A stretch of DNA of 64,000 bases from Rubrivivax sp. (GTDB taxonomy: Bacteria > Pseudomonadota > Gammaproteobacteria > Burkholderiales > Burkholderiaceae_C), in assembly GCA_016788525.1 (NCBI GenBank), contig JAEUPD010000166.1, forward strand, positions 27,042-91,041, in the 5' to 3' direction. A program made the position numbers and the translations under genes. The notes under the pieces are model-generated. The model searched no databases, was not told the DNA's origin, and worked only from the letters and a program-made list of their open reading frames with translations. Positions 55,641-63,014 of the stretch are shown here, piece by piece. Positions within the stretch are counted from its first letter, which is position 1. Each line of letters begins with the position of its first letter.

Positions 55641-55662
55641 AAGCCCGGGCGAGCCCGGGCTT
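55641..55662 (-). terminator. Hairpin downstream of the 55730 gene, second of two
   Basis: Perfect 10-bp inverted repeat AAGCCCGGGC / GCCCGGGCTT with a two-base centre, followed on the minus strand by CATTCTGG. Likely terminator of the gene at 55730-56179. Confidence 0.65.
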
Positions 55663-55696
55663 GACGAGACGGTGCCCCCCGGGTGCGCGGGGGCAC

Positions 55697-55724
55697 GCCG
55701 CGGGGCCGGCGAAGGCCCCGCGGC
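55697..55724 (-). terminator. Hairpin immediately downstream of the 55730 gene, first of two
   Basis: 11-bp perfect stem (GCCGCGGGGCC with its complement) and a six-base loop, beginning six bases after the stop codon. Too GC-rich to have a T-run; together with the second hairpin it forms a double stem-loop. Confidence 0.6.
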
Positions 55725-55729
55725 CGGCT

Positions 55730-56179
55730 TCACGGTGCCTTGAGCATCACCGTGTTGGCGTACTCGGCCAGGCCCGAGTGGCCGGTGGGCACACCCCCGT
55801 TGAGGTGCTGCAGCACGCACATGATGTTGTAGATGCCCGAGACCGGCGTGCCGCTGAACGCCACGCCCTCGCCCAGCAGCGGGTTCGGGCTGACGGTCAT
55901 GGTGTGCACGTAGTCGAGCTTGTTGAACACCCCCGGCTCGATCTCGGTGGCGCCGACCTGGATCTCCTGCCCCGGGCCCACGCTTTCGGCGTAGGCGCGC
56001 AGGCGGAACGAGTCGCCGGCGCTGATCAGGCTGGCCAGCGCGGGCGGCACCTTCCAGCGGATCTCGATCTGGAAGGGCGCGCCGGCCTGCAGCACGTTGC
56101 TCGGTGCGAGCGTGGTGTTGTCGAGCACCTTGCAGCTCATGTCGCTGCTGAAGCCCGTGATTCCCCATTCGATGGCCAT
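55730..56179 (-). CDS. Hypothetical cytoplasmic beta-rich protein
   Basis: 149 residues, no signal peptide or membrane helix. Alternating hydrophobic strands (PFQIEIRWKVPPALASLI, SFRLRAYAESVGPGQEIQVG, LDYVHTMTVSPNPLLGEGVA, SGIYNIMCVLQHLNGGVP) suggest a beta-sandwich. A strong Shine-Dalgarno (AAGGAGTGA) immediately before ATG 56179 and a double hairpin after the stop argue for a well-expressed, monocistronic gene. The 130 bases upstream to 56309 contain an AT-richer patch (GCTTAGTCG) but no clear promoter. Family not recognised. Confidence 0.75.
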   Translation of the reverse strand: MAIEWGITGFSSDMSCKVLDNTTLAPSNVLQAGAPFQIEIRWKVPPALASLISAGDSFRLRAYAESVGPGQEIQVGATEIEPGVFNKLDYVHTMTVSPNPLLGEGVAFSGTPVSGIYNIMCVLQHLNGGVPTGHSGLAEYANTVMLKAP

Positions 56180-56309
56180 GAGTCACTCCTTGCGTTGAAC
56201 AGACTGGCAGGGAGGCTCCCTGCGCAAGAGCAGTGTCGGATCGGCCGCTTAGTCGCCACTGTGCGGGCGCTTAACGTTGCAGGCGCCTTGGGCGCCGCGG
56301 CTCGCGCGC

Positions 56310-56894
56310 TCAGTGGATGGTCAGCCGCGTGAACCAGCGCGCATTGGGCGGCAGGTCATCGCGCAGCGCCGGCTTGAACGGCGCCACGTCGGTGCGCGCC
56401 GGGGGCGCGCTGATCACGTTCAGGTCCACGGCCTGCGGCACGCCGACCAGCCCTTCGCTGGTCAACGTGAGCTTGAAGTAGATGCCGTTCCACAGCTTGG
56501 CGCCGAACTCGCCGGGCAGCTTGAAGAGGAACAGCAGCGAGTGCTCGAGCCAGGCCAGATCACCCGGCACCACCGCCGCGGGGCTGCGATGCGGGTAGGG
56601 CACGTGGCAGAGGATCTCGCCCTGCCCCTGCAGGCACTTGAACTCGCGCATCGACAGGAAGTGGTCGGTGAATCGCGTCGCGTCCAGCGCCACGCGGAAA
56701 CTGCTGCGCCCATCGGCGCCGCGCTGGAAGTGCACGCGCCCGATCTCGACCTGCGAGCCGTCGCGCGCATGCAGGGTGATGCGCTTGTCGCCTTCGAGCG
56801 CAAACCCGGAGGTCTGCGCCGGGGCGGCGGCGCACCATGCCGCGCCGGCCAGCACCAGCGCGCGCCAGGCGGCCCGCAGCGAGACCGTGTTCAC
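56310..56894 (-). CDS. Exported hypothetical protein upstream of the 55730 gene
   Basis: 194 residues. Signal peptide (SLRAAWRALVLAGAAWCAAAPAQ) followed by a beta-rich domain: DKRITLHARDGSQVEIGRVH, FRVALDATRFTDHFLSMREF with two Cys nearby (KCLQGQGEILCHVPYPH) likely forming a disulfide, and LWNGIYFKLTLTSEGLVGVP. GTG 56894 overlaps the stop of the next gene upstream (GTGA), so the two are co-translated. No family recognised. Its location downstream of the PQQ dehydrogenase suggests a periplasmic role in the island (weak inference). Confidence 0.75.
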   Translation of the reverse strand: MNTVSLRAAWRALVLAGAAWCAAAPAQTSGFALEGDKRITLHARDGSQVEIGRVHFQRGADGRSSFRVALDATRFTDHFLSMREFKCLQGQGEILCHVPYPHRSPAAVVPGDLAWLEHSLLFLFKLPGEFGAKLWNGIYFKLTLTSEGLVGVPQAVDLNVISAPPARTDVAPFKPALRDDLPPNARWFTRLTIH

Positions 56895-57610
56895 AAGTCG
56901 TAGACGCTGAAGCCGAGCACCCAACCGGTGGTCGCCGCGCCGCCTTCGGGCCGGCGCCGGAGCAACGAGAAGTCCACGGCGTAGTGCTCGCGCTTCACCC
57001 ACCAGCGTGCGCCGGTGTGCTCCAGACGCTCGTCGCCGCCCTTCGCCCACTCGGCAAAGAGCGAGACGCGCGGGGCGATCGGCCACTCGACTGCGGCCGA
57101 GGCCAGCGACTCGCGCCGTTCGCCGCGCTCCTTGGCCAAGCCGGCATTGAGGTGCACGAGGCCACCGGCTTCATTGAACTGCCAGCTGAAGGGCACGACC
57201 ACCTGCCAGCTCCCGCCGCGCCAGGCCGCATCGCCGTCCTTGGAGGCCCCCAGGCCCAGGCTGACGCCGACGCCCCAGCCATCGCGCGCGATGTTGTTGT
57301 AGAGCCATTTCACCTCCCCTTCCGCTTCGAGCGAGGTCTCGGCGCCGGGCATCCGCGGTCGGCTGCGAACGAAGGCGAACTCGGTGGAAAGGCGCGGCTC
57401 GAACGCATATTCAGCACTCACGCCGAGCGCCCCAAGCCGCTTGTCACGCTGCGCCCAGGACGACAGCGACCAGACGCGGTCGTCATCCTCCTCGGCCGCC
57501 GCACTCGTGGTGGCAACGAATGGGCGGTCGGCGTGCGCCGCGGCGACCATGGCCAGCAACGCCCAAGCCAACACCCACCGCGCCTGAAGAACTTGCTTCG
57601 TTTGCCTCAT
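56891..57610 (-). CDS. Exported hypothetical protein, possibly outer-membrane beta-barrel
   Basis: 239 residues. Signal peptide (RWVLAWALLAMVAAAHA), then many amphipathic strands with aromatic ends (LGVSAEYAFEPRLSTEFAFV, GEVKWLYNNIARDGWGVGVS, WQVVVPFSWQFNEAGGLVHL, AAVEWPIAPRVSLFAEWAKG, HYAVDFSLLRRRPEGG, GWVLGFSVYDL), as in small outer-membrane barrels or the phenol-degradation-type transporter family. ATG 57610 is preferred over the longer frame at 57670. Co-translated with the gene at 56310 by a GTGA overlap, and downstream of a hairpin after the PQQ dehydrogenase. Confidence 0.75.
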   Translation of the reverse strand: MRQTKQVLQARWVLAWALLAMVAAAHADRPFVATTSAAAEEDDDRVWSLSSWAQRDKRLGALGVSAEYAFEPRLSTEFAFVRSRPRMPGAETSLEAEGEVKWLYNNIARDGWGVGVSLGLGASKDGDAAWRGGSWQVVVPFSWQFNEAGGLVHLNAGLAKERGERRESLASAAVEWPIAPRVSLFAEWAKGGDERLEHTGARWWVKREHYAVDFSLLRRRPEGGAATTGWVLGFSVYDL

Positions 57611-57659
57611 CGGCCCTCCCGACCCACCTGGCTGCACCGACGTCTCCCTCGCAAGCAGC

Positions 57660-57683
57660 GAGGCCGCCATCGCTGGCGGCCTC
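57660..57683 (-). terminator. Hairpin after the PQQ alcohol dehydrogenase gene
   Basis: GAGGCCGCC, six-base loop, GGCGGCCTC: a perfect 9-bp stem 42 bases after the dehydrogenase stop. T's follow only on the plus strand, so on the coding strand it may act as a stabilising or partial terminator before the gene at 57610. Confidence 0.55.
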
Positions 57684-57724
57684 TTTCGCTCGAATGCGCC
57701 CGCACCGAGGCGATTAGCCGATGA

Positions 57725-59482
57725 TCACTTCATCAGCTTGAACACCCACACCGAGCCGCCCTGCTCGAGGAAGGCCACCTTCTTGGCCACGTCGCCACCC
57801 CACAGCGGCACGGCGCCGCCCCAGCCGCTGGACACGGCCACGAACTGCTCGCCGCCCTGCTCCCAGGTGATGGGTGCGGCGACGACGCCCGAGCCGGTCT
57901 GGAACTTCCACAGCACCTTGCCCGTCTTCGCGTCGGCCGCCTGCAGGAAGCCTTCAGGCGTGCCCCAGAACACCAGGTTGCCGGCGGTGGTGAGCACGCC
58001 GCCCCACAGCGGCGCGTTGTTGGGCACCTCCCAAACGATCTTGCCGGTCTTGGGGTCCATGGCGCGCAGCGCGCCGATGGGGCCGTCGTTCAGCGTCTTG
58101 ATGGTGAAGCCGGCGCCCAGGTAGGCCGCACCCTTCTTGTAGGTGATGGGCTCGTTCCAGATCTCCATGCCCCACTCGTTGCTGGGCACGTAGAACAGCT
58201 TCGTGTCCGGCGAGTAGGCCATCGGCATCTGGTTCTTGCCGCCCAGGAAGCTGGGGGCCGAGAACACCACCTTGCCCTTGTTGTCGGCCGCGCCGGTGGG
58301 GTCGCCGGGGCGGTTCTCGGGCACGTAGTTCGGGCGGCCCGTCTTCAGGTCGATGCCGGTGGCCCAGGTGATCTTCTTGACGAACGGGAAGGCGTTGACG
58401 AGCTGGCCGGTCTTCGCGTCATTGACGTAGAAGAAGCCGTTGCGGTCGGCCTTGCCGCCCAGGATGCGGCCGCCTTCGTCGTAGGTGACGAACTCGTTGA
58501 CGCCGTCGAAGTCCCAGCCGTCGTTGGGCGTGTTCTGGTAGTGCCACACGATCTGGCCGGTCTTCACGTCGATGGCCACCGTGCTGCACGAATACAGGTT
58601 GTCGCCCTTGCGCAGGTGGCTGTTCCACGGCGCCGGATTGCCCGTGCCGAAGTAGGCCAGGCCGGTCTTGGCGTTGTAGGTGCCGCCCAGCCAGGTGGCC
58701 GCGCCGCCGGTCTTCCACAGGTCGCCCGGCCAGCTCTTGCCCGGCGTGCCCGAGACGCCGTTGTCGGACTCCTTGCCGTCCTTGTCGAACTTCTTGCCCA
58801 TGTGGCCTTCGACCACCGGGCGCATCCACACCATGCGGCCGGTCTTGGCGTCGCGCGCCTCGACACGCCCGACCACGCCGAACTCGCCGCCAGACACGCC
58901 CGTGAGCACCAGGCCGTTGGCGATGAGCGGCGCGGCGGTCTGGCTGTAGCCATCGGCGTAGTTGTCGATCTTCTCCTTCCACACCACCTCACCGGTGTCG
59001 GCGTTCAACGCCACGATCTGCGCGTCGAGCGTGCCGAAGATGACCAGGTTGTCGTAGATGGCCGCGCCGCGGTTGATGACGTCGCAGCAGGGCATGATGC
59101 CCTCGGGCAGGCGGTGCTCGTACTTCCACAGCTTGGCGCCGGTCTTCACGTCGAGCGCGAAGATGCGCGAGTACGACGCCGTGACGTACATGCGGCCGTT
59201 GTGGATGAGCGGCTGGCTCTGCTGGCCGCGCTGCTTTTCGCCGCCGAAGCTGAAGCTCCACATCGGCACCAGGCGGTTGACGTTGCCGGTGTTGATCTGC
59301 TTGGCCGGCGAGTAGCGCTGGCCCTGCGTGCCCAGGCCGTAGCTGAGCACATCGCCCGTGGTGCGGGCGTCGGCCTCGATCATCTGGTCGGTGACGGCCT
59401 TCTGGGCCAACGCCGCCGAACTCCCCATCGCAGCCAAGGCGGCAGCGACGAGGGCGGCGGAAAGCTTCAGGTTCGGGGTCAT
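57725..59482 (-). CDS. PQQ-dependent alcohol dehydrogenase, lanthanide-type active site
   Basis: 585-residue periplasmic quinoprotein. Signal peptide cut near SSAALAQ; eight W-motif propeller blades; the PQQ-capping vicinal disulfide C132-C133 in MPCCDV; catalytic Asp324 in [12 protein letters not shown]. Two residues on, position 326 is Asp, the extra carboxylate that marks lanthanide-dependent enzymes (XoxF, ExaF, PedH); calcium enzymes have Ala, Ser or Thr there. [17 protein letters not shown] fits the ethanol/2-phenylethanol-dehydrogenase (ExaA/PedE/PedH) branch rather than methanol dehydrogenase. No cytochrome domain, so electrons probably pass to PedF. ATG 59482 follows GGAGACCCC. A sigma-54 promoter lies 67 bases upstream. 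Confidence 0.95.
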   Translation of the reverse strand: MTPNLKLSAALVAAALAAMGSSAALAQKAVTDQMIEADARTTGDVLSYGLGTQGQRYSPAKQINTGNVNRLVPMWSFSFGGEKQRGQQSQPLIHNGRMYVTASYSRIFALDVKTGAKLWKYEHRLPEGIMPCCDVINRGAAIYDNLVIFGTLDAQIVALNADTGEVVWKEKIDNYADGYSQTAAPLIANGLVLTGVSGGEFGVVGRVEARDAKTGRMVWMRPVVEGHMGKKFDKDGKESDNGVSGTPGKSWPGDLWKTGGAATWLGGTYNAKTGLAYFGTGNPAPWNSHLRKGDNLYSCSTVAIDVKTGQIVWHYQNTPNDGWDFDGVNEFVTYDEGGRILGGKADRNGFFYVNDAKTGQLVNAFPFVKKITWATGIDLKTGRPNYVPENRPGDPTGAADNKGKVVFSAPSFLGGKNQMPMAYSPDTKLFYVPSNEWGMEIWNEPITYKKGAAYLGAGFTIKTLNDGPIGALRAMDPKTGKIVWEVPNNAPLWGGVLTTAGNLVFWGTPEGFLQAADAKTGKVLWKFQTGSGVVAAPITWEQGGEQFVAVSSGWGGAVPLWGGDVAKKVAFLEQGGSVWVFKLMK

Positions 59483-59548
59483 GGTCGGGGGTCTCCTCCA
59501 GGAGGGAAAGCCGCCGGCAACCGAGCGGGCGGATCGGGAGTTCCACAC

Positions 59549-59564
59549 TGCAACCCGCATGCCA
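59549..59564 (-). promoter_or_regulatory. Sigma-54 (-24/-12) promoter of the PQQ alcohol dehydrogenase gene
   Basis: On the minus strand TGGCAT-N5-TTGCA, one base from the consensus (TGGCAC) with exact GG-N10-GC spacing, 67 bases before the ATG. It mirrors the pedF promoter, including the TTGCA -12 box, pointing to shared control by the activator at 36299-38608. Confidence 0.82.
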
Positions 59565-59752
59565 CCGCCACCAGACCCGGATAGCCCCCCAGATTGGGAG
59601 GGTTAACCCGTGCGCATTGCTACAGCCTCGCACACCAACGCGGCGGGGCGCGACAGCCGCGGCTGCCGCGGCTGCCGGCTGCACTGTGCGCGGCCGCCAC
59701 GCCCGGCTATGAAGCCGCCGACATATCGCCAGCGCGACGCGGCCTTCGGACA

Positions 59753-60532
59753 ATGCGCGCCGCGTTGCACGCCGGCCCCGCCGGAGCACCCAACCAGAAC
59801 CGCCTGCCCTTGTCGACCGTTCTCGAAGCCCTGGGCACCGCCGCCCAGCTCATCGCCGCTGCCGAGCCGCGCCTGACCACCACGGTGGGCCTCTCGCTGC
59901 AGGTCAGCGGTACGGCGACGTTGATCGGTGCGACGCTCGGCCTGGTGGTCGGCGCCTGGCTGGCGGTGGCGCGCTTTCCGGGGCAGCGGCTGCTGGTGGG
60001 GGTGGTCAACACGCTGCTGGCCATGCCGTCGGTGGTGCTGGGTTTGCTGGTGTACCTGCTGCTCTCGCGTGCCGGGCCGCTGGGGCATTGGGGCATCCTC
60101 TTCACGCCGGCGGCCATGGTGCTGGCGCAAAGCCTGCTCGTGCTGCCGCTGGTGGCCGCGCTGGCACGCCGCCTCGTGCTCTCCGCGATGGCCGAGGGCG
60201 GCGACCAGTTGCGCTCGCTGGGTGCCGGCCCGGCCGCCAGCGCGCTGCTGCTGCTGGTGCACGAACGCTACGGCGTACTGACGGTCGTGCTCACGGCGTT
60301 CGGCCGCGCGATCGCCGAAGTCGGCGCGGTGATGATCGTCGGCGGCAACATCGACGGCGTCACGCGCGTGATGACCACCACCATCGCGCTGGAGACCAGC
60401 AAGGGCGATCTGGCGCTGGCGCTGGCGCTGGGGCTCGTGCTGCTGGCGGTGGTGGCGGCGCTGAACCTGCTGATCGGCCTGGTGCAACTGCGCCAGCAGG
60501 TCCGCGGCGCGCCGGCGGAGGCGTTCGCGTGA
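59753..60532 (+). CDS. tupB: Tungstate ABC transporter permease TupB
   Basis: 259-residue ModB/CysT-like permease with about six helices: TVGLSLQVSGTATLIGATLG, LLAMPSVVLGLLVYLLLSR, FTPAAMVLAQSLLVLPLVAA and the ATPase-contact EAA-like loop AEGGDQLRSLGAGPAASALL. AFGRAIAEVGAVMIVGGNID and TTTIALETSKGDLALALALG are strongly typical of TupB. ATG 59753 adds about 20 variable residues; TTG 59812 would start nearer the conserved region. First gene of tupBCA and divergent from the PQQ dehydrogenase; the 270-base spacer contains the dehydrogenase promoter. Confidence 0.92.
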   Translation: MRAALHAGPAGAPNQNRLPLSTVLEALGTAAQLIAAAEPRLTTTVGLSLQVSGTATLIGATLGLVVGAWLAVARFPGQRLLVGVVNTLLAMPSVVLGLLVYLLLSRAGPLGHWGILFTPAAMVLAQSLLVLPLVAALARRLVLSAMAEGGDQLRSLGAGPAASALLLLVHERYGVLTVVLTAFGRAIAEVGAVMIVGGNIDGVTRVMTTTIALETSKGDLALALALGLVLLAVVAALNLLIGLVQLRQQVRGAPAEAFA

Positions 60533-61350
60533 TCGCCCCGGCGCGGGCCATGGCCCCTGTGCCAGCGCCCGCCGCGGCGCAAGCCGGCGCGCGGGGCGGC
60601 GAGGCGCCCTCCGCAGCTGCGCCACGTGCTGCGCCGCCCGCCCTGGTGTCGCTGCACGGCGCCTCGGTGCACTACGGTCCGGTGACCGCGTTGCGCGACA
60701 TCAACTTCACGCTGCGGCGTGGCGACCGGCTCGCCCTGGTGGGCGCCAATGGCTCCGGCAAGACGACCCTGTTGCGGCTGCTGCACGGCCTGGCCCCTGT
60801 CGCCGGCGAGCGCCTGACGCACCCGCTCGAGCCCGAGCACCGGCCACTGCGCGCCGCGATGCTGTTTCAACGGCCGTTCCTGCTGAACCTGAGCGTGCGC
60901 TGGAATGTGCTGGCGGGGCTTTGGCTGGGCGGCGTGCCATCCGCAGAGCGCGGCGAGCGCTGCCGGCGCGCACTGGAACGAGTGGGCCTGGCCACGCTGG
61001 CCGGCCGGCGTGCGCGCGAGCTGTCCGGCGGGCAGCAGCAGCGGCTGGCGCTGGCACGTGCCTGGGCGCTGGCCCCCGACGTGCTCTTCCTCGATGAACC
61101 CACGGCCAGCCTCGACCCCGGCGCCAAGCGCGAGGTCGAGCAGGTGATCGGCGAATTCGCTGCCGACGGCGTGACCGTTGTGATGAGCACGCACAACCTC
61201 GGCCAGGCCAAGCGCCTGAGCACGCGGGTGGCCTACCTCGACAGCGGCCGGCTGCTGGCCGACCTGCCCGTAGACCACTTCTTCGAGGGCCGCGATCTGC
61301 CCGAGCAGGCACACCAGTTCCTCAAGGGTGAGCTGCCTTGGAACACCTGA
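60529..61350 (+). CDS. tupC: Tungstate ABC transporter ATPase TupC
   Basis: 273 residues. An Ala/Pro-rich N-terminus of about 35 residues precedes the ATPase: Walker A GANGSGKTTLLRLLHGL, AAMLFQRPFLLNLSVRWNVL, signature LSGGQQQRLALARAWAL, Walker B VLFLDEPTASLDP and switch MSTHNLGQAKRL. The short C-terminus lacks the molybdate-binding TOBE domain of ModC, in agreement with TupC. GTG 60529 overlaps the tupB stop (GTGA); ATG 60550 is an alternative. Confidence 0.93.
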   Translation: MIAPARAMAPVPAPAAAQAGARGGEAPSAAAPRAAPPALVSLHGASVHYGPVTALRDINFTLRRGDRLALVGANGSGKTTLLRLLHGLAPVAGERLTHPLEPEHRPLRAAMLFQRPFLLNLSVRWNVLAGLWLGGVPSAERGERCRRALERVGLATLAGRRARELSGGQQQRLALARAWALAPDVLFLDEPTASLDPGAKREVEQVIGEFAADGVTVVMSTHNLGQAKRLSTRVAYLDSGRLLADLPVDHFFEGRDLPEQAHQFLKGELPWNT

Positions 61351-62183
61351 ACCGAAATCGCCGCGGCGCCGTCGAAGGGGTCGCTGCCGCCCTGCTCTGC
61401 CTGGCCGCGGTGCACGGCCCCTGCGCCCTCGCGCAGGAGCGCTTCATCGTCATGGCCAGCACCACCAGCACCGAGCAGACGGGCCTGTTCGCTCACCTGC
61501 TGCCGGTGTTCAAGGCGGCCACCGGCATCGGCGTGCGCGTGGTCGCCATGGGCACCGGCCAGGCGCTGGACACCGCGCGCCGCGGCGACGCCGACCTCGT
61601 GTTCGTGCATGACAAGGCGGCCGAAGAGAAGTTCGTCGCCGAGGGGTTCGCCACCTCGCGCCGTGACGTGATGGTCAACGACTTCGTGCTCGTCGGCCCC
61701 AAGGCCGACCCCGCCCGCACCCGCGGCCGGGACATCGCTGCCGCACTCAAGAAGCTGGCCGCGGCAAAGCAGCCGTTCGTCTCGCGGGGCGACAAGAGCG
61801 GCACCCACGCCGCCGAGCTGCGGCTGTGGAAGGCCGCCGGCGTCGATGTCGCTGCCGCACGGCCCGTCGGGTATCGCGACTGCGGCTGCGGCATGGGGCC
61901 GGCGCTCAACATGGCCGCGGCGACCAGCGCCTACGTGCTCACCGACCGCGGCACGTGGCTGGCCTTCAGGAACCGTGGTGACCTGACCGTCCTCGTCGAA
62001 GGCGACCGCAGCCTCTTCAACCAGTACGGCGTGTTGGTGGTCAACCCGGCCAGGCACCCGCACGTCAAGGCCGCGCTCGCGCAGCAATTTGCCGACTGGG
62101 TGGTGTCGGCGGCGGGGCAAGCGGCGATCTCGGCCTTCAAGGTAGGGGGCGAGCCGCTGTTCTTCCCGAACGCAGCGCCCTGA
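61338..62183 (+). CDS. tupA: Tungstate-binding protein TupA
   Basis: 281-residue periplasmic tungstate receptor. Signal peptide (VAAALLCLAAVHGPCALAQ) followed by the TupA signature RFIVMASTTSTEQTGLFAHL with the Thr/Ser oxyanion-binding loop; GTGQALDTARRGDADLVFVH, FVSRGDKSGTHAAELRLWKA and TSAYVLTDRGTWLAF are further family blocks. The start is TTG 61338, 13 bases inside tupC, since no ATG or GTG lies before the signal peptide. Tungstate uptake fits the tungsten enzyme encoded immediately downstream. Confidence 0.95.
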   Translation: MEHLNRNRRGAVEGVAAALLCLAAVHGPCALAQERFIVMASTTSTEQTGLFAHLLPVFKAATGIGVRVVAMGTGQALDTARRGDADLVFVHDKAAEEKFVAEGFATSRRDVMVNDFVLVGPKADPARTRGRDIAAALKKLAAAKQPFVSRGDKSGTHAAELRLWKAAGVDVAAARPVGYRDCGCGMGPALNMAAATSAYVLTDRGTWLAFRNRGDLTVLVEGDRSLFNQYGVLVVNPARHPHVKAALAQQFADWVVSAAGQAAISAFKVGGEPLFFPNAAP

Positions 62184-62476
62184 ACGGCCCGATCTGGCGT
62201 CGGATGGTGGTGCCGCATCACCCGGCGGCGCGGTGTGAGCTTGAGCGTTTTGCTGGGGAATGCGGCGAAGCCGGCGCTCGTCACCGCCCCGCCGGACCCG
62301 CTTCGTCCCAGCCTGGAACAACCGCCAGGCCCCGGGAAGGCGCGTGCGGGTTATGCCTAGGTATTGCTGGCCCTCACATACGAACATCATTTCCCAGCCG
62401 CTCCTCGGCCGGGTGTTGCACCACGGGCCGGGAGGCGGAGTCCCTCGTCGTTCCCCCACCGCGGAGTACCCCCGTC
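62184..62476. other. Intergenic region between tupA and aorA
   Basis: 293 bases without a supported gene. An AT-richer island around 62350-62395 (containing GTTATGCCTAGGTATT) may hold the aor promoter, but no consensus pair can be assigned. TTGC occurs three times, never with GG ten bases upstream of GC, so no sigma-54 promoter is proposed. GGAG lies 11 bases before the aorA ATG. Confidence 0.5.
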
Positions 62477-62953
62477 ATGCAGAAGAGCCTGCATCTCAAC
62501 GCCGACAAGTGCACGGGCTGCCTTCAGTGCGAAATGGCCTGCTCGTTCGAGAACTACGGCGTCATGGCACCGGCCAAGTCGCGCATCAAGGTGTTCGACT
62601 TCCATGCCACGGGCAAGAAGGTGCCCTACACCTGCACGCAGTGCGATGAGGCCTGGTGCCTGCACGCCTGCCCGGTGGAGGCCATCACCGTCGACAAGGC
62701 CACCGGCGCCAAGGTGGTGAACGACACCACCTGCGTGGGCTGCAAGGTGTGCACGATCAGCTGCCCGTTCGGCACCATCAACTACGTGCAGGAAACCGGC
62801 AAGGTGCAAAAGTGCGACCTGTGCGGCGGCGACCCCGCCTGCGCCACCGCCTGCCCCACCGGCGCCATCACCTACATCGACGCCAACTGGACCGGCATCG
62901 ACAAGATGAAGGCCTGGGCCGACAAGCTGGGCAACCAGCCGGCCGCCGCGTGA
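62477..62953 (+). CDS. aorA: Polyferredoxin subunit AorA of tungsten aldehyde oxidoreductase
   Basis: 158-residue iron-sulfur protein with Cys groups for four 4Fe-4S clusters: CTGCLQCEMAC, CTQCDEAWCLHACP, CVGCKVCTISCP and CDLCGGDPACATACP. Ferredoxins of this type carry electrons for the AorB subunit in aromatic-degrading betaproteobacteria such as Aromatoleum. The ATG at 62477 starts at MQKSLHLNADKC. No signal peptide, so cytoplasmic. It is followed after 61 bases by aorB. Confidence 0.92.
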   Translation: MQKSLHLNADKCTGCLQCEMACSFENYGVMAPAKSRIKVFDFHATGKKVPYTCTQCDEAWCLHACPVEAITVDKATGAKVVNDTTCVGCKVCTISCPFGTINYVQETGKVQKCDLCGGDPACATACPTGAITYIDANWTGIDKMKAWADKLGNQPAAA

Positions 62954-63014
62954 GCCCCGCACGGCTCACCGCCTTAAGCGTCGCAGCGCCAAACAAATCA
63001 AGGAGTACCTGAAG

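Noticed and set aside
59720-59735. Possible ModE/Tup-type operator (ACATATCG) upstream of tupB
   Set aside because: Only one half resembles a molybdate/tungstate box and no symmetric second half is present.
62184-62476. Possible molybdenum/tungsten cofactor riboswitch in the aor leader
   Set aside because: Several GC-rich short stems can be drawn, but no conserved cofactor-riboswitch core was recognised by eye.
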